Source of the DNA: Lysinibacillus mangiferihumi
Lineage (GTDB): Bacteria; Bacillota; Bacilli; Bacillales_A; Planococcaceae
DNA: 64,000 bases
NCBI RefSeq assembly: GCF_003049665.1
Contig: NZ_PYWM01000006.1
Span: 124,001-188,000 of the forward strand
Reading direction: 5' to 3'
In this document: positions 29,601 through 40,088 of the stretch, one piece after another
Numbering within the stretch: the stretch's first letter is position 1
Layout of the letters: each line of letters begins with the position of its first letter
Translations under genes and position numbers: made by a program
Notes under the pieces: model-generated
Told to the model about the DNA's origin: nothing
What the model saw: the letters and a program-made list of their open reading frames with translations, nothing else
Databases searched by the model: none

Positions 29601-30319
29601 AAGCACGTAATCCAAAAGGTCAATCTGTTATTTCTGAGATTGCTGGTACGGTATCAGATATTACTGAAATCCGTGAAGGTCTAAAAGAAATTACCGTTCA
29701 AGGTGATGTAGAAACTCGTAAATACCAAGCGCCTTATAATGCACGTCTAAAAGTCATCGAAGGTGACGCAATCGAACGTGGTCAAGTATTAACAGAAGGT
29801 TCTATCGATCCAAAACAATTATTAAAAGTAAAAGACGTTTCAACAGTTCAAGAATATTTACTAAAAGAAGTACAAAAAGTTTACCGTATGCAAGGGGTAG
29901 AAATTGGAGACAAACACATCGAAGTAATGGTACGCCAAATGCTTCGTAAAGTGCGCGTAATTGAAGCTGGTGATACAGAATTATTACCAGGCTCATTATT
30001 AGATATCCACCAATTCTCAGAGGCAAATGCAGATGCTGTGCTAAACGGCAAAAATCCTGCAACATGTCGCCCTGTAATTCTAGGTATTACAAAAGCTTCA
30101 TTAGAAACAGAATCATTCTTATCTGCTGCATCATTCCAAGAAACAACTCGTGTGTTAACGGATGCTGCAATTAAAGGTAAACGTGATGAACTTCTAGGAT
30201 TAAAAGAGAACGTAATTATCGGTAAACTTGTTCCTGCAGGTACTGGTATGCAACGTTACCGTCAAATCCGCATTGAAAAAGATGAGCTTGACGCAGAAGA
30301 TCTAGTTTCTGCTGAATAA
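26633..30319 (+). CDS. rpoC: RNA polymerase beta' subunit
   Basis: The beta' subunit, 1228 residues. Visible are the N-terminal zinc ribbon [20 protein letters not shown], the clamp, the catalytic [14 protein letters not shown] (three Asp bind Mg2+) at about 447-460, the bridge helix/trigger loop region, and a C-terminal zinc site with [11 protein letters not shown]. The start is TTG 26633 behind GGGAGGT; the next residues [13 protein letters not shown] match the family. The 200-base gap from rpoB with a terminator is longer than in B. subtilis. No clear separate promoter was found. Confidence 0.98.
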   Translation: MIDVNEFEYMKIGLASPDKIRSWSYGEVKKPETINYRTLKPEKDGLFCERIFGPTKDWECHCGKYKRVRYKGVVCDRCGVEVTRAKVRRERMGHIELAAPVSHIWYFKGIPSRMGLILDMSPRALEEVIYFASYVVIEPGATNLESKQLLSEKEYRAYREKFGNTFEAAMGAEAIKKLLGKIDLEDETHSLKEELKSAQGQRRTRAIKRLEVVESFRNSGNSPEWMILDVLPVIPPELRPMVQLDGGRFATSDLNDLYRRVINRNNRLKRLLDLGAPSIIVQNEKRMLQEAVDALIDNGRRGRPVTGPGNRPLKSLSHMLKGKQGRFRQNLLGKRVDYSGRSVIVVGPNLKMYQCGLPKEMAIELFKPFVMKELVERGLAHNIKSAKRKIERLNNDVWDVLEDVIREHPVLLNRAPTLHRLGIQAFEPTLVEGRAIRLHPLVCTAYNADFDGDQMAVHVPLSAEAQAEARLLMLAAQNILNPKDGKPVVTPSQDMVLGNYYLTLEREDARGEGSIFYGPNEVLIAYDTGHVHLHSRIAIKASSLHNPTFTEEQNNMFLLTTVGKVIFNEILPESFPFINEPTDFNLEQVTPDKYFVNLTIDEETLAELEADAAYNQLDEKGKVDAQRSAVLRKYFASVPVVNPFRKKFLGNIIAEVFKRFHITETSKMLDRMKNLGFKYSTRAGITVGVSDIVVLPDKGDILAIAQEKVDKVQAQFRRGFITEEERYDRVISSWSAAKDEIQSKLMKSLEKTNPIFMMSDSGARGNASNFTQLAGMRGLMANPAGRIIELPIKSSFREGLTVLEYFISTHGARKGLADTALKTADSGYLTRRLVDVAQDVIVREDDCGTDRGLTIGALMEGTELIEALDERIVGRHTKKTIFHPETGDVILEKDGLIDQDIARIITEAGIEEVTIRSAFTCNTKHGVCKKCYGMNLATGEKVEVGEAVGIIAAQSIGEPGTQLTMRTFHTGGVAGDDITQGLPRIQEIFEARNPKGQSVISEIAGTVSDITEIREGLKEITVQGDVETRKYQAPYNARLKVIEGDAIERGQVLTEGSIDPKQLLKVKDVSTVQEYLLKEVQKVYRMQGVEIGDKHIEVMVRQMLRKVRVIEAGDTELLPGSLLDIHQFSEANADAVLNGKNPATCRPVILGITKASLETESFLSAASFQETTRVLTDAAIKGKRDELLGLKENVIIGKLVPAGTGMQRYRQIRIEKDELDAEDLVSAE

Positions 30320-30332
30320 CTTAAATGAAAGC

Positions 30333-30371
30333 TCCGAAGAGATGACGAAAGTGCATCTCTTCGGACTTTTT
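30333..30371 (+). terminator. terminator after rpoC
   Basis: A 12-bp perfect stem TCCGAAGAGATG/CATCTCTTCGGA with a 9-base loop and CTTTTT tail. Confidence 0.92.
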
Positions 30372-30382
30372 AAAGATATTAG

Positions 30383-30411
30383 TTGACAGTAGAAATTGAT
30401 AATGATAATAT
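30383..30411 (+). promoter_or_regulatory. str operon promoter
   Basis: TTGACA (30383-30388), 17 bases, TAATAT (30406-30411) with TGA extended -10, placed right after the rpoC terminator. Confidence 0.75.
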
Positions 30412-30456
30412 ATTGAAGGTTGATAGTTAACTGTCTGTACTTCGGAGGATATGAAA

Positions 30457-30705
30457 ATGTCTTATGATAAAGTAAGGGCTAGTCAAACAATCATTGGTAC
30501 AAAGCAAGCAGTAAAAGCAATGCAAGCTGGTTTAGTGAAAGAGCTTTTTGTGGCACTTGATGCAGACAATTGGGTAACCGATTCGGCCATATCTTTCGCG
30601 AGAGAAATCGGTATACCAGTTATTCTTGTCGAGTCCAAAAAGGAACTGGGCAAAGCCTGTGGAATCCATGTTGGAGCTGCGGTAGTTGCTATTGCTGTAG
30701 ATTAG
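30457..30705 (+). CDS. rplGB: L7Ae-family ribosomal protein (YbxF)
   Basis: An 82-residue protein of the L7Ae/L30e family, which bind kink-turn RNA. It carries [26 protein letters not shown] and the conserved [23 protein letters not shown] 30457 gives MSYDKV, the family N-terminus, with GGAGG eight bases upstream; ATG 30451 is too close. It heads the str operon, as ybxF does in B. subtilis. Its exact cellular role is not settled. Confidence 0.92.
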   Translation: MSYDKVRASQTIIGTKQAVKAMQAGLVKELFVALDADNWVTDSAISFAREIGIPVILVESKKELGKACGIHVGAAVVAIAVD

Positions 30706-30803
30706 TTTTTGTGTATAAAACACAAAGACTTTGTTTTTACCCAAAAAATGAACCACCTGGATGTGTGGTATTAATAGTGAATGAATGAAGGGAGGAAAAA
30801 CCG

Positions 30804-31223
30804 ATGCCTACAATTAACCAATTAGTACGTAAGCCTCGTCAATCTAAAATCACGAAATCAAAATCACCAGCGTTAAACAAAGGATATAACTCATTTAAAA
30901 AATCTTTAACTGATGTTAAGTCTCCTCAAAAACGTGGTGTTTGTACTCGTGTAGGTACAATGACACCTCGTAAACCAAACTCAGCGTTACGTAAATACGC
31001 TCGTGTGCGTTTAACTAACCAAATTGAGGTTACAGCTTATATCCCAGGTGAAGGCCACAACTTACAAGAGCACAGTGTTGTTCTTATCCGTGGCGGACGC
31101 GTAAAAGACTTAGCGGGTGTTCGTTACCATATCGTACGTGGTGCTCTTGATACAGCTGGTGTAAACGGTCGTTTACAATCACGTTCTAAATACGGAACAA
31201 AACGCCCTAAAGAAAAAAAATAA
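30804..31223 (+). CDS. rpsL: ribosomal protein uS12
   Basis: A 139-residue decoding-centre protein. The streptomycin loop [15 protein letters not shown] carries the wild-type lysine of the PKKPNS/PRKPNS class, and the second loop [13 protein letters not shown] is unaltered. No resistance mutation is obvious. GGGAGG precedes the ATG. It is the first core gene of the str operon. Confidence 0.98.
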   Translation: MPTINQLVRKPRQSKITKSKSPALNKGYNSFKKSLTDVKSPQKRGVCTRVGTMTPRKPNSALRKYARVRLTNQIEVTAYIPGEGHNLQEHSVVLIRGGRVKDLAGVRYHIVRGALDTAGVNGRLQSRSKYGTKRPKEKK

Positions 31224-31372
31224 TTTAGCACGCTAAGTGTTAATAAATAACGAGCCTGATGTTGGTATTACCGATTTCCAATCATGCTAGCTGATGTGGA
31301 AATTTAGTGATAACGACATTTTAGGCGAAGTTTATAAAAAAAATCGATAATTATTCGAAAGGAGGAAAACAC

Positions 31373-31843
31373 ATGCCTCGTAAAGGTCCTGTTTCCAAAC
31401 GTGACGTGTTACCAGATCCAATTTATAATTCGAAACTAGTAACTCGTTTAATCAATAAAATGATGGTTGATGGTAAAAGAGGTACTTCTCAAAAGATTTT
31501 ATACGGTGCGTTCGAACTAGTTAAAGAACGTTCTGGTGAAAATCCAATTGAAGTATTCGAAGCTGCTCTAAACAACGTAATGCCAGTTCTTGAAGTACGC
31601 GCTCGCCGTGTTGGTGGTTCTAACTACCAAGTGCCAGTTGAAGTACGTCCAGAACGTCGTACAACTTTAGGTCTTCGTTACCTAGTTAACTATTCTCGTC
31701 TTCGTGGTGAAAAAACTATGGAAGAGCGTTTAGCTAACGAAATTCTAGATGCTTCTAACAACACTGGTGCATCAGTTAAGAAACGTGAAGATATGCACAA
31801 AATGGCAGAAGCGAACAAAGCATTCGCTCACTACCGTTGGTAA
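31373..31843 (+). CDS. rpsG: ribosomal protein uS7
   Basis: A 156-residue head protein that binds the 3' major domain of 16S rRNA. It begins [16 protein letters not shown] and includes [25 protein letters not shown]. The preceding gap of 149 bases is rather long for this operon and could hold a translational control site, though no convincing hairpin was resolved. Confidence 0.98.
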   Translation: MPRKGPVSKRDVLPDPIYNSKLVTRLINKMMVDGKRGTSQKILYGAFELVKERSGENPIEVFEAALNNVMPVLEVRARRVGGSNYQVPVEVRPERRTTLGLRYLVNYSRLRGEKTMEERLANEILDASNNTGASVKKREDMHKMAEANKAFAHYRW

Positions 31844-31885
31844 TCTAAACATAGCATAAGCCCAATATGGAAGGAGAAATACCTA

Positions 31886-33964
31886 ATGAAACGCGAATTC
31901 TCTCTAGAGAATACTCGTAATATTGGGATCATGGCTCACATTGATGCTGGTAAAACAACAACAACTGAGCGTATCCTTTATTACACAGGTAAGATTCACA
32001 AAATCGGTGAAACTCATGAAGGCGCTTCTCAAATGGACTGGATGGAGCAAGAGCAAGAACGTGGTATTACAATCACTTCTGCTGCAACAACAGCTCAATG
32101 GGCAGGCCACCGTGTAAACATCATCGATACTCCTGGACACGTAGACTTCACTGTAGAAGTAGAACGTTCTTTACGCGTACTTGATGGTGCTGTAACAGTA
32201 CTAGATGCTCAATCTGGTGTTGAGCCTCAAACAGAAACTGTATGGCGTCAAGCTACAACTTACGGTGTTCCACGTATCGTATTCATTAACAAAATGGATA
32301 AAACAGGTGCAGACTTCTTGTATTCAGTAGGTACTCTACACGAACGTTTACAAGCTAACGCTCACCCAATCCAATTACCTATCGGAGCTGAAGATCAGTT
32401 CTCTGCTATCATTGACTTAGTTGAAATGAAAGCAACTTTCTACGGCGATGAAAAAGGTACTGCAGTAACTGAAGGTGAAATTCCTGAAGAACACCGCGAA
32501 ATCGCTGAAGAATACCGTGAAAAATTAATCGACGCTGTTGCAAGTGTTGATGAAGAAATCATGGAAAAATATTTAGAAGGCGAAGAAATCACTGTTGCTG
32601 AGCTTAAAGCGGCTATCCGTCGTGCTACAATCGCAGTAGAATTCTACCCAGTAATCTGTGGTACAGCATTCAAACACAAAGGCGTACGCCCAATGTTAAA
32701 TGCAGTTATCGATTACTTACCATCTCCAGTTGATGTACCAGCAATCAAAGGTACTTCAGTTGATGGTGACGAAGAGTTAGAACGTAAATCTTCTGATGAC
32801 GAGCCATTCTCAGCTCTTGCATTCAAAGTTATGACTGACCCATTCGTAGGTAAATTAACTTTCTTCCGTGTGTACTCTGGAACATTAGATGCAGGTTCAT
32901 ACGTACAAAACTCTTCTAAAGGTAAACGTGAACGTGTAGGTCGTATCCTACAAATGCACGCTAACTCTCGTGAAGAGATTTCTAAAGTGTTCGCTGGGGA
33001 CATCGCTGCAGCAGTAGGTCTTAAAGATACTACTACTGGTGATACTCTATGTGACGAGAAAAACCTAGTTATTCTTGAATCAATGGAATTCCCAGAACCA
33101 GTAATTTCTCTTTCTGTAGAACCAAAATCAAAAGCTGACCAAGACAAAATGGGTCAAGCTTTACAAAAACTTCAAGAAGAGGATCCAACTTTCCGTGCTC
33201 ACACTGACACAGAAACTGGACAAACAATCATCTCAGGTATGGGTGAGCTTCACCTTGATATCTTAGTTGACCGTATGCGCCGTGAATTTAAAGTAGAAGC
33301 TAACGTAGGTGCTCCAATGGTATCTTACCGTGAAACATTCCGTAGCTCTGCAAAAGTTCAAGGTAAATTCACTCGCCAATCTGGTGGTCGTGGACAATAC
33401 GGTGACGTAACGATTGAGTTCTCTCCAAATGAAGAAGGTAAAGGCTTCGAATTCGAAAACGCTATCGTTGGTGGTGTAGTTCCACGTGAATACATCCCTG
33501 CAGTTGAAGCTGGTCTTCGTGACTCTCTTGAACGCGGTGTAGTAGCTGGTTACCCACTAATCGACATTAAAGCGAAATTAGTATTCGGTTCTTACCATGA
33601 CGTTGACTCGAATGAGATGGCGTTTAAAATCGCAGCTTCTATGGCTCTTAAAGAAGCAGCTAAACAATGTGATGCTGTAATTTTAGAACCAATGATGAAA
33701 GTAGAAGTTGTAATTCCAGAAGAGTACCTTGGTGATATCATGGGTAACATCACTTCTCGTCGCGGACGCGTTGAGGGTATGGATGCTCGCGGTAACTCTC
33801 AAGTTGTTCGTGCAATGGTTCCACTTTCGGAAATGTTTGGTTACGCAACAACTCTTCGTTCAGCAACTCAAGGTCGCGGTGTATTCTCAATGACATTTGA
33901 TCATTATGAAGAAGTACCAAAATCAATTGCTGCTGACATCATCAAAAAAAATAAAGGTGAATAA
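31886..33964 (+). CDS. fusA: elongation factor G
   Basis: A 692-residue translocase GTPase. G1 is [16 protein letters not shown]2 [12 protein letters not shown]3 DTPGHVDF, G4 NKMDKTGAD. Five domains of the normal length follow. It drives tRNA-mRNA translocation and, with RRF, ribosome recycling. AAGGAG precedes the ATG. Confidence 0.98.
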   Translation: MKREFSLENTRNIGIMAHIDAGKTTTTERILYYTGKIHKIGETHEGASQMDWMEQEQERGITITSAATTAQWAGHRVNIIDTPGHVDFTVEVERSLRVLDGAVTVLDAQSGVEPQTETVWRQATTYGVPRIVFINKMDKTGADFLYSVGTLHERLQANAHPIQLPIGAEDQFSAIIDLVEMKATFYGDEKGTAVTEGEIPEEHREIAEEYREKLIDAVASVDEEIMEKYLEGEEITVAELKAAIRRATIAVEFYPVICGTAFKHKGVRPMLNAVIDYLPSPVDVPAIKGTSVDGDEELERKSSDDEPFSALAFKVMTDPFVGKLTFFRVYSGTLDAGSYVQNSSKGKRERVGRILQMHANSREEISKVFAGDIAAAVGLKDTTTGDTLCDEKNLVILESMEFPEPVISLSVEPKSKADQDKMGQALQKLQEEDPTFRAHTDTETGQTIISGMGELHLDILVDRMRREFKVEANVGAPMVSYRETFRSSAKVQGKFTRQSGGRGQYGDVTIEFSPNEEGKGFEFENAIVGGVVPREYIPAVEAGLRDSLERGVVAGYPLIDIKAKLVFGSYHDVDSNEMAFKIAASMALKEAAKQCDAVILEPMMKVEVVIPEEYLGDIMGNITSRRGRVEGMDARGNSQVVRAMVPLSEMFGYATTLRSATQGRGVFSMTFDHYEEVPKSIAADIIKKNKGE

Positions 33965-34016
33965 TTGAATTTTCATCTTGCATAAAGTATAACTAATTTG
34001 TAAGCTATGATTGCAG

Positions 34017-34042
34017 GATAGAGGATGGGCCCGTTCTCTATC
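34017..34042 (+). other. hairpin in the fusA-tuf gap
   Basis: GATAGAGGA (34017-34025) pairs with TTCTCTATC (34034-34042), 9 bp with one G-T wobble. It lacks a T-tract, so it is probably an mRNA processing or stability element ahead of tuf. Confidence 0.45.
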
Positions 34043-34099
34043 AGCATTCATTCTATAAATTTTCAAATAAAACATACAATTTCGAGGAGGCAATCTCTA

Positions 34100-35287
34100 A
34101 TGGCTAAAGAAAAATTTGACCGTTCAAAAACGCATGCTAACATTGGTACAATCGGACACGTTGACCATGGTAAAACAACTTTAACTGCTGCAATCGCTAC
34201 AGTTCTTTCTAAAAAAATGGGTGGTACAGCTAAATCTTACGCTGACATCGACAACGCACCAGAAGAAAAAGAACGTGGTATCACAATCAATACTTCTCAC
34301 GTAGAATACGAAACAGAAACTCGTCACTATGCACACGTTGACTGCCCAGGACACGCTGACTATGTTAAAAACATGATCACTGGTGCTGCTCAAATGGACG
34401 GCGGTATCTTAGTAGTATCTGCTGCTGACGGTCCAATGCCACAAACTCGTGAACACATCCTTTTATCTCGTCAAGTAGGTGTTCCATACTTAGTAGTATT
34501 CATGAACAAATGTGATATGGTAGACGACGAAGAATTATTAGAATTAGTAGAAATGGAAATCCGTGACCTACTATCTGAATATGACTTCCCAGGCGACGAT
34601 ATCCCAGTAATCAAAGGTTCTGCTCTTAAAGCTCTTGAAGGTGAACCAGAATGGGAAGAAAAAATCGTTGAATTAATGGACGCTGTAGATTCTTACATCC
34701 CAACTCCAGAACGTCAAACTGACAAACCATTCATGATGCCAGTAGAGGACGTATTCTCTATCACTGGTCGTGGTACAGTTGCAACTGGCCGTGTTGAACG
34801 TGGTCAAGTTAAAGTTGGTGACGTAGTTGAAATCGTAGGTATCGCTGAAGAAGCTAAATCTACAACTGTAACTGGCGTTGAAATGTTCCGTAAATTATTA
34901 GACTACGCTGAAGCTGGTGACAACATCGGTGCTTTACTTCGTGGTGTAGCTCGTGAAGAAATCCAACGTGGTCAAGTATTAGCTAAACCAGGCTCAATCA
35001 CTCCACACACAAACTTCAAAGCTGAAGTTTACGTTTTATCAAAAGAAGAGGGTGGCCGTCATACTCCATTCTTCTCTAACTACCGTCCTCAGTTCTACTT
35101 CCGTACAACTGACGTAACAGGTATCTGTAACTTACCAGAAGGCGTTGAAATGGTAATGCCTGGCGATAACATCGAAATGACAGTAGAACTTATCGCTCCA
35201 ATCGCTCTTGAAGAAGGTACTAAATTCTCTATCCGTGAGGGTGGCCGTACTGTAGGCGCTGGCGTAGTTGCTTCTATCCAAAAATAA
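34100..35287 (+). CDS. tuf: elongation factor Tu
   Basis: A 395-residue GTPase that delivers aminoacyl-tRNA. G1 is GHVDHGKT, G2 [15 protein letters not shown]3 [22 protein letters not shown]4 NKCDMVDD; domains 2 and 3 are complete. ATG 34100 with GAGGAGG nine bases upstream is chosen over the longer open frame. Extreme codon bias (GGT, GCT, CGT, AAA) marks it as one of the most expressed genes here. A strong terminator closes the str operon. Confidence 0.98.
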   Translation: MAKEKFDRSKTHANIGTIGHVDHGKTTLTAAIATVLSKKMGGTAKSYADIDNAPEEKERGITINTSHVEYETETRHYAHVDCPGHADYVKNMITGAAQMDGGILVVSAADGPMPQTREHILLSRQVGVPYLVVFMNKCDMVDDEELLELVEMEIRDLLSEYDFPGDDIPVIKGSALKALEGEPEWEEKIVELMDAVDSYIPTPERQTDKPFMMPVEDVFSITGRGTVATGRVERGQVKVGDVVEIVGIAEEAKSTTVTGVEMFRKLLDYAEAGDNIGALLRGVAREEIQRGQVLAKPGSITPHTNFKAEVYVLSKEEGGRHTPFFSNYRPQFYFRTTDVTGICNLPEGVEMVMPGDNIEMTVELIAPIALEEGTKFSIREGGRTVGAGVVASIQK

Positions 35288-35310
35288 TTTTTAGCTTAGG
35301 CTAATTTTAA

Positions 35311-35347
35311 AACCAATCTGTAGGGACGCTTACAGATTGGTTTTTTA
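35311..35347 (+). terminator. terminator of the str operon
   Basis: A 12-bp perfect stem AACCAATCTGTA/TACAGATTGGTT with a loop of about 8 bases and TTTTTT tail. The bceR-like gene's -10 (TAAAAT at 35351, with TGT before it) begins just beyond. Confidence 0.92.
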
Positions 35348-35381
35348 TGTTAAAATATAAAAGTGAAAGGAGCGTCTGTTT

Positions 35382-36071
35382 ATGGAAATGAAGGTTTTAT
35401 TGATAGAAGATGATCCATCAATTTTTGCAATGATTGAAGAGCGCTTTTTGCAATGGTCATTACGCGTTGTAGGTCCAACTGATTTTCAAAAGGTGATGGA
35501 TGATTTTATCGAAGAGAAGCCACAGCTAGTTTTAATAGATATTCAACTACCGGCATATGATGGCTTTCATTGGTGCCGTGAAATACGACATATTTCAAAG
35601 GTGCCAATCCTCTTTCTATCTTCACGAGATCATCCAATGGATATGGTAATGGCGATGCAAATGGGTGCCGATGATTTTATACAAAAACCCTTCCATATGG
35701 AGGTGTTACTTGCAAAGGTTCAAGCTATTTTACGCCGTACTTATGACTATGTTGAAGAAACAATGGATGTGACGCGTTTCAATGGGGCTGTTTTGGATTA
35801 CGCGCGTAGTGAGATTATGTATAATGGGCAGCTTGTTTCGTTAACTAAAAATGAACTGTTTATTTTACGAGTTTTATTGGAAAAGGCTAATCATATCGTT
35901 TCTAGAGAGGACTTAATGAGAAAACTATGGGACGATGAGCGCTTTGTGAATGATAATACATTATCAGTCAATGTTAATCGATTACGTGCTAAGCTAGAGG
36001 ATATCGGCTTACAGGAAGTTATTGTGACAAAAAAGGGGCTCGGCTATATAGCGGTGACGCAGGTGACGTGA
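35382..36071 (+). CDS. bceR: BceR-like response regulator
   Basis: A 229-residue OmpR-type regulator. The receiver domain has acidic IEDDPS, phospho-acceptor Asp in LVLIDIQLPAYDGFHW (about residue 53), and FLSSRDHPMDMVMAMQMGADDFIQKPFH with the conserved Lys. The C-terminal winged helix contains LTKNELFILRVLLEK and DNTLSVNVNRLRAKLE. The run FHWCREIR and DDFIQKPFH is close to BceR of B. subtilis. ATG 35382 lies 9 bases after AAAGGAG. It abuts the sensor kinase. Expected to switch on the ABC genes downstream when antimicrobial peptides attack lipid II-cycle targets. Confidence 0.9.
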   Translation: MEMKVLLIEDDPSIFAMIEERFLQWSLRVVGPTDFQKVMDDFIEEKPQLVLIDIQLPAYDGFHWCREIRHISKVPILFLSSRDHPMDMVMAMQMGADDFIQKPFHMEVLLAKVQAILRRTYDYVEETMDVTRFNGAVLDYARSEIMYNGQLVSLTKNELFILRVLLEKANHIVSREDLMRKLWDDERFVNDNTLSVNVNRLRAKLEDIGLQEVIVTKKGLGYIAVTQVT

Positions 36072-37094
36072 GTGAGGATGCTATTTTTATTTATAAGAGA
36101 ACGTCTAGCATGGATTGGCTTTTTTGTCTTTCTTCTTATCGTACTTAACATATTATTTTCTTTGGACGTTGGTTTAGTTGGCATCTCCATTTGGTATGTC
36201 AATATGAATATGATTGTGGCGTTTTTCATTTTTTTATTATGGCGGTATACAAAGGAAATTGGTCAATTGAAAGATTTCCTGGGAAATGTAGATAGCAGGC
36301 TGGATGATGCTCATACTAGAAGTTTAGCTTTATCACCTTTTCAGGAGACATACTACAGAAAAATTGAAGACGTCTTTTATGATAAGGATGCAGAGTTGAA
36401 TCATGCGAAGGTGCAGTTACAGGAGTATACAGATGAGCTGCTAGCATGGGTGCATGAAGTGAAAGCGCCTTTAACAACGATAAATTTAATGTTAGATCGT
36501 ATTGAAGATTCAACCTTGCGGAGGAAACTAGAGACCGAATGGTTAAGGTTGCATCTACTTGTCGATCAGCAATTACACCAAACACGCCTTGCAACGATTG
36601 AAAAGGATAATTTTTTAACTGAAATAGAACTGCGCACGGTTGTTTATAAAGAAATCCGTGCAATGCAAGCATGGTGCTTAGAAAAGGATATCGGCTTTGA
36701 TGTTGGTGAATTAACAGAAGTGGTTTTAACCGATAGTAAATGGTTAGCGTTCATTGTAAGACAAATTCTATCAAATGCTATTAAATATAGCCCTATCAAT
36801 ACAGAAATCTTTATTTTTACAGAGGTTGATTCATCTGGTGCAACGTTGTTACATATTAAGGATAATGGCATTGGAATAAGAACAGATGATATGCCACGGA
36901 TTTTCCAAAAATCGTATACAGGAACGGCCGGTCGAGAATCTGCACAGTCAACGGGTATGGGCTTGTATTTAGCACATAACATTGCTCAAAAAATTGGCGT
37001 TCGTATTAGTGTACAATCAGTAGTAGGGGAAGGGTCAATCTTTACGCTACGATTCCCATTACAAAATGAATATGCCAAACTAACAGGTAGATGA
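36072..37094 (+). CDS. bceS: BceS-like intramembrane-sensing histidine kinase
   Basis: About 340 residues. Two membrane helices near the N-terminus (about 10-33 and 36-58) are joined by a very short outside loop, the hallmark of intramembrane-sensing kinases, which lack a sensor domain and rely on the partner ABC transporter. The H box is ELLAWVHEVKAPLTTINLML; the N box is around IVRQILSNAIKYSPINTE; G boxes are DNGIGI and STGMGLYLA. The start is GTG 36072 or ATG 36078, next to the regulator stop. Close to B. subtilis BceS. Confidence 0.9.
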   Translation: MRMLFLFIRERLAWIGFFVFLLIVLNILFSLDVGLVGISIWYVNMNMIVAFFIFLLWRYTKEIGQLKDFLGNVDSRLDDAHTRSLALSPFQETYYRKIEDVFYDKDAELNHAKVQLQEYTDELLAWVHEVKAPLTTINLMLDRIEDSTLRRKLETEWLRLHLLVDQQLHQTRLATIEKDNFLTEIELRTVVYKEIRAMQAWCLEKDIGFDVGELTEVVLTDSKWLAFIVRQILSNAIKYSPINTEIFIFTEVDSSGATLLHIKDNGIGIRTDDMPRIFQKSYTGTAGRESAQSTGMGLYLAHNIAQKIGVRISVQSVVGEGSIFTLRFPLQNEYAKLTGR

Positions 37095-37105
37095 CGAAAT
37101 TGTCA
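37092..37105 (+). promoter_or_regulatory. possible BceR-type operator before the ABC genes
   Basis: TGACgaaattGTCA forms an inverted repeat overlapping the kinase stop codon, about 90 bases before the ATPase gene. Bce-type regulators bind inverted repeats with TGACA/TGTCA-like halves upstream of their transporter genes. The match is by eye and short. Confidence 0.3.
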
Positions 37106-37190
37106 CCTACCTTTTTATATTGTCATGTAAAACGCACGAATTGAACGTGTAGACAGGGTACACTTGTAGTATAGAAAGGGGCGTTAACCT

Positions 37191-37952
37191 GTGGCAGTTT
37201 TAATTGGACGTAAAGTAAAAAAAGTATATGGTAAAAAATCGACGGCACAAGAGGTGTTGAAGGGTATAGATTTAGAAGTGAATGAAGGAGAGTTTGTTGG
37301 CATTATGGGTCCGTCAGGCTCAGGGAAGACGACATTATTAAATGTGTTGTGTTCGATTGATTTTGCAACGGAAGGTGTCATTGAAATAAATGGTCAAAGC
37401 TTACGAGGGATGAAAGAAAAGGCTTTAGCTAATTTCCGTCGTGAACAGCTTGGATTTATATTCCAAGATTATAATTTATTGGACACTTTGACAGTGAAGG
37501 AAAACATCTTGCTGCCATTAGCGATTAGCAAGTTACCGAAAGCTGTAGCAGAAAGTCGTGTCAAAGAGCTTACTTATTTACTCGGTATTGGAGATATATT
37601 AAATAAATACCCAAATGAAATATCTGGCGGTCAAAAGCAACGTACATCGGCTGCGCGTGCATTAATTACAAATCCATCAATGGTCTTTGCAGATGAACCT
37701 ACAGGTGCACTGGATTCGAAATCAGCAACAGCTCTGTTGAAGAATTTGCAAAGTATTAATGAAACCAAGAAAGCGACAATTATGATGGTGACGCATGATG
37801 CGGTGGCAGCGAGTTTCTGTACACGTGTTTTGTTTTTAAAAGATGGGCTGATTTACAGTGAACTATACAAAGGTGATAAAACAAGACAGGCGTTTTTCCA
37901 AGAAATCATGCATACGCAAAGTGTGCTAGGCGGTGACGGTTATGAGTCTTAG
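37191..37952 (+). CDS. bceA: BceA-like ABC transporter ATPase
   Basis: A 253-residue nucleotide-binding subunit. Walker A is [12 protein letters not shown] at about 41-52, Q loop [22 protein letters not shown], signature [14 protein letters not shown], Walker [17 protein letters not shown], and H loop [18 protein letters not shown] and [10 protein letters not shown] are typical of the MacB/BceA class used in peptide detoxification. GTG start at 37191. It is separated from the kinase by 96 bases holding a likely inducible promoter, and overlaps the permease gene. Confidence 0.9.
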   Translation: MAVLIGRKVKKVYGKKSTAQEVLKGIDLEVNEGEFVGIMGPSGSGKTTLLNVLCSIDFATEGVIEINGQSLRGMKEKALANFRREQLGFIFQDYNLLDTLTVKENILLPLAISKLPKAVAESRVKELTYLLGIGDILNKYPNEISGGQKQRTSAARALITNPSMVFADEPTGALDSKSATALLKNLQSINETKKATIMMVTHDAVAASFCTRVLFLKDGLIYSELYKGDKTRQAFFQEIMHTQSVLGGDGYES

Positions 37953-39921
37953 TAAGCTTGTATTTCGAAGTATGAAGAAAAATATGAAACATTATTATTT
38001 ATACTTCTTTGCACTTATTTTTAGTGTGACACTCTATTTTTCTTTTGTGACATTACAGCATAATGGTGAAGTTTTCGATTCCGTTCAAAAGAGTGGCAAA
38101 GCATCAGCAGGATTTAAGGCTGCAACGTATATTTTGTACTTTATTATTTTATTTTTCGTGTTATATGCAAACCACTTATTTATGAAGCGTCGTAGCAAGG
38201 AAATTGGCTTGTATCAGCTAATAGGAATGACAAAGGGATTAATTGTGCGCTTATTGGCTTTAGAAAGCATTCTATTATTTGTAGGAGCTGTCGCTGTAGG
38301 GATAATTGTTGGTTTCTTTAGCTCCCGCCTAATCGCCATGATTTTATTGCGTATCCTTGAAAAAGAGACGCTTGTGAAAATGACCTTTAGTACTCAAGCA
38401 TTGCAGCAATCTATTGTTGTTTTCGTTATCTTATTAGTTATCGTCTTGTTCCAAATGACATGGATGATTCATCGTGTATCACTATTATCCTTATTTAGCG
38501 CGGCTAAACAAGCAGATGAGCGTGTGAAACGATTCAGCCCATTACAAATGGTTATTGGTTTTTTAGGGCTTGTACTCATTGCATATGGCTACTATGCATC
38601 AACGAAATTATTTGATATTAATAATGCAGGCAATCTATTTAATAATATGATTATTATTTTGGCTACAACAATTGGGGGAACATTCCTAGTTTTCCGTTTC
38701 TCTGTAGCGTTTATAATGAATACTGTTCGTTTAAAGAAAAATGGACATTTGACTGTCCATGATGTATTGGCGTTAACACCAATTATGCATCGCATGAAAA
38801 GTAATGCTAAATCATTGACCCTGATTACAGTTTTAACGGGTGTATCACTTGGGATTACCACATTATCATATATTTCGTATTATTCTTCAGAAGCGGATGC
38901 CTATAGTCAAATCCCTGGCGATTACATTTTGCATGAAGATCAAGGACAGGATTTTTTAAAGAAACTAGAGGAAAATAATATCGCTTATGATAAGGTTGAA
39001 TATCGTTTACAAGGGGTTACAGCTACCATCGCTCAGTTAATGGCTGAAGAACAAAAAGATAGTCCATTTTATAACATGGAAGGCACGATTTATACCATTC
39101 CACTTTCGGATTATCAACGTAGAAATCCAAATACAACAATTGCGGGTAATGATGTTATTTTAACGAACTATGGTGGCTATATGGCGGAGATGTTCCCATT
39201 AGAAAAGGATCGTAATCTAGTCGTATCAGCAGGTAAACTTAAAGAAACATTGCATGTCAAAGCTATTCATGATGAAAGTATTATTGGTGGAACAGTAACG
39301 TCTGGCGGCGGAGGTCCAATTTTTGTAGTGTCTGATGCATTGTTTGAAAAATTGTCAACGCAAGCAAAACTATTCCCTTGGCATAAACAAACTTCGATTA
39401 CATTACAGTCAAAGAAAGACCTTGCACTAGCTGAAAAATTGTATGAAGAATCAGGCGCAGATGCCATTACGATTTTTGATAATGATGGCAATACGCAAAA
39501 CTATAAAATCAAGTCATTTGAAGCTGAACGTAAAGGAAATATTGAATCACTTGGGTTAATAATTTTTACTACAGCATTTTTAGGCTTAGCATTTTTAATG
39601 ACGACTGGTAGCATTCTGTACTTTAAACAAATGTCTGAAGCAGAAGAGGAACGAGGAGCTTATACAATTTTAAGAAAGATTGGCTTCTCAGAACGAGATA
39701 TCATGAAAGGAATCTTTATGAAACAAGCGTTCAATTTTGGTGTTCCTTTACTGATTGGTCTACTTCATAGTTATTTTGCAGTGAAATCAGGATGGTTTTT
39801 ATTTGGTTCAGAATTAACAACACCATTATGGATTGCTATGAGCTGTTACGTCGCTTTATATGCAATTTTTGCAGTCCTTTCGGTTGGTTATTATAAAAAA
39901 GTTATAAGAGAATCATTATAA
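37942..39921 (+). CDS. bceB: BceB-like ABC transporter permease
   Basis: A 659-residue FtsX-type permease with about ten membrane helices: one at the N-terminus, a group to residue about 300, a large outside domain (about 305-525) and three C-terminal spans. The outside domain between helices 7 and 8 is the sensing part in BceB proteins. The C-terminal [20 protein letters not shown] is nearly identical to that of B. subtilis BceB as I know it. ATG 37942 with AGGCGGTG upstream is preferred to GTG 37933; it overlaps the ATPase by 11 bases. The substrate (bacitracin, lantibiotic or other) cannot be told from sequence. Confidence 0.9.
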   Translation: MSLSKLVFRSMKKNMKHYYLYFFALIFSVTLYFSFVTLQHNGEVFDSVQKSGKASAGFKAATYILYFIILFFVLYANHLFMKRRSKEIGLYQLIGMTKGLIVRLLALESILLFVGAVAVGIIVGFFSSRLIAMILLRILEKETLVKMTFSTQALQQSIVVFVILLVIVLFQMTWMIHRVSLLSLFSAAKQADERVKRFSPLQMVIGFLGLVLIAYGYYASTKLFDINNAGNLFNNMIIILATTIGGTFLVFRFSVAFIMNTVRLKKNGHLTVHDVLALTPIMHRMKSNAKSLTLITVLTGVSLGITTLSYISYYSSEADAYSQIPGDYILHEDQGQDFLKKLEENNIAYDKVEYRLQGVTATIAQLMAEEQKDSPFYNMEGTIYTIPLSDYQRRNPNTTIAGNDVILTNYGGYMAEMFPLEKDRNLVVSAGKLKETLHVKAIHDESIIGGTVTSGGGGPIFVVSDALFEKLSTQAKLFPWHKQTSITLQSKKDLALAEKLYEESGADAITIFDNDGNTQNYKIKSFEAERKGNIESLGLIIFTTAFLGLAFLMTTGSILYFKQMSEAEEERGAYTILRKIGFSERDIMKGIFMKQAFNFGVPLLIGLLHSYFAVKSGWFLFGSELTTPLWIAMSCYVALYAIFAVLSVGYYKKVIRESL

Positions 39922-39947
39922 CTATTAAATAGGAAGAAACTCCTTAA

Positions 39948-39983
39948 AACAGTATGATCTCATGCAGGTCATGCTGTTTTTTT
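39948..39983 (+). terminator. terminator of the Bce module
   Basis: AACAGTATGA (39948-39957) pairs with TCATGCTGTT (39969-39978), one mismatch, followed by TTTTTTGC. Confidence 0.8.
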
Positions 39984-40017
39984 GCAGTTCCAATTTAATG
40001 AAATATCTCATAACAGC

Positions 40018-40046
40018 TTGACTTTCGTTTGTCAGAATATTAAAGT
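40018..40046 (+). promoter_or_regulatory. promoter of the antiporter-family gene
   Basis: TTGACT (40018-40023), 17 bases, TAAAGT (40041-40046), 43 bases before the ATG. Confidence 0.5.
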
Positions 40047-40088
40047 TTAACATATTAATAATCTAGTGTGTGAAAGTGAAGTGTCTTT

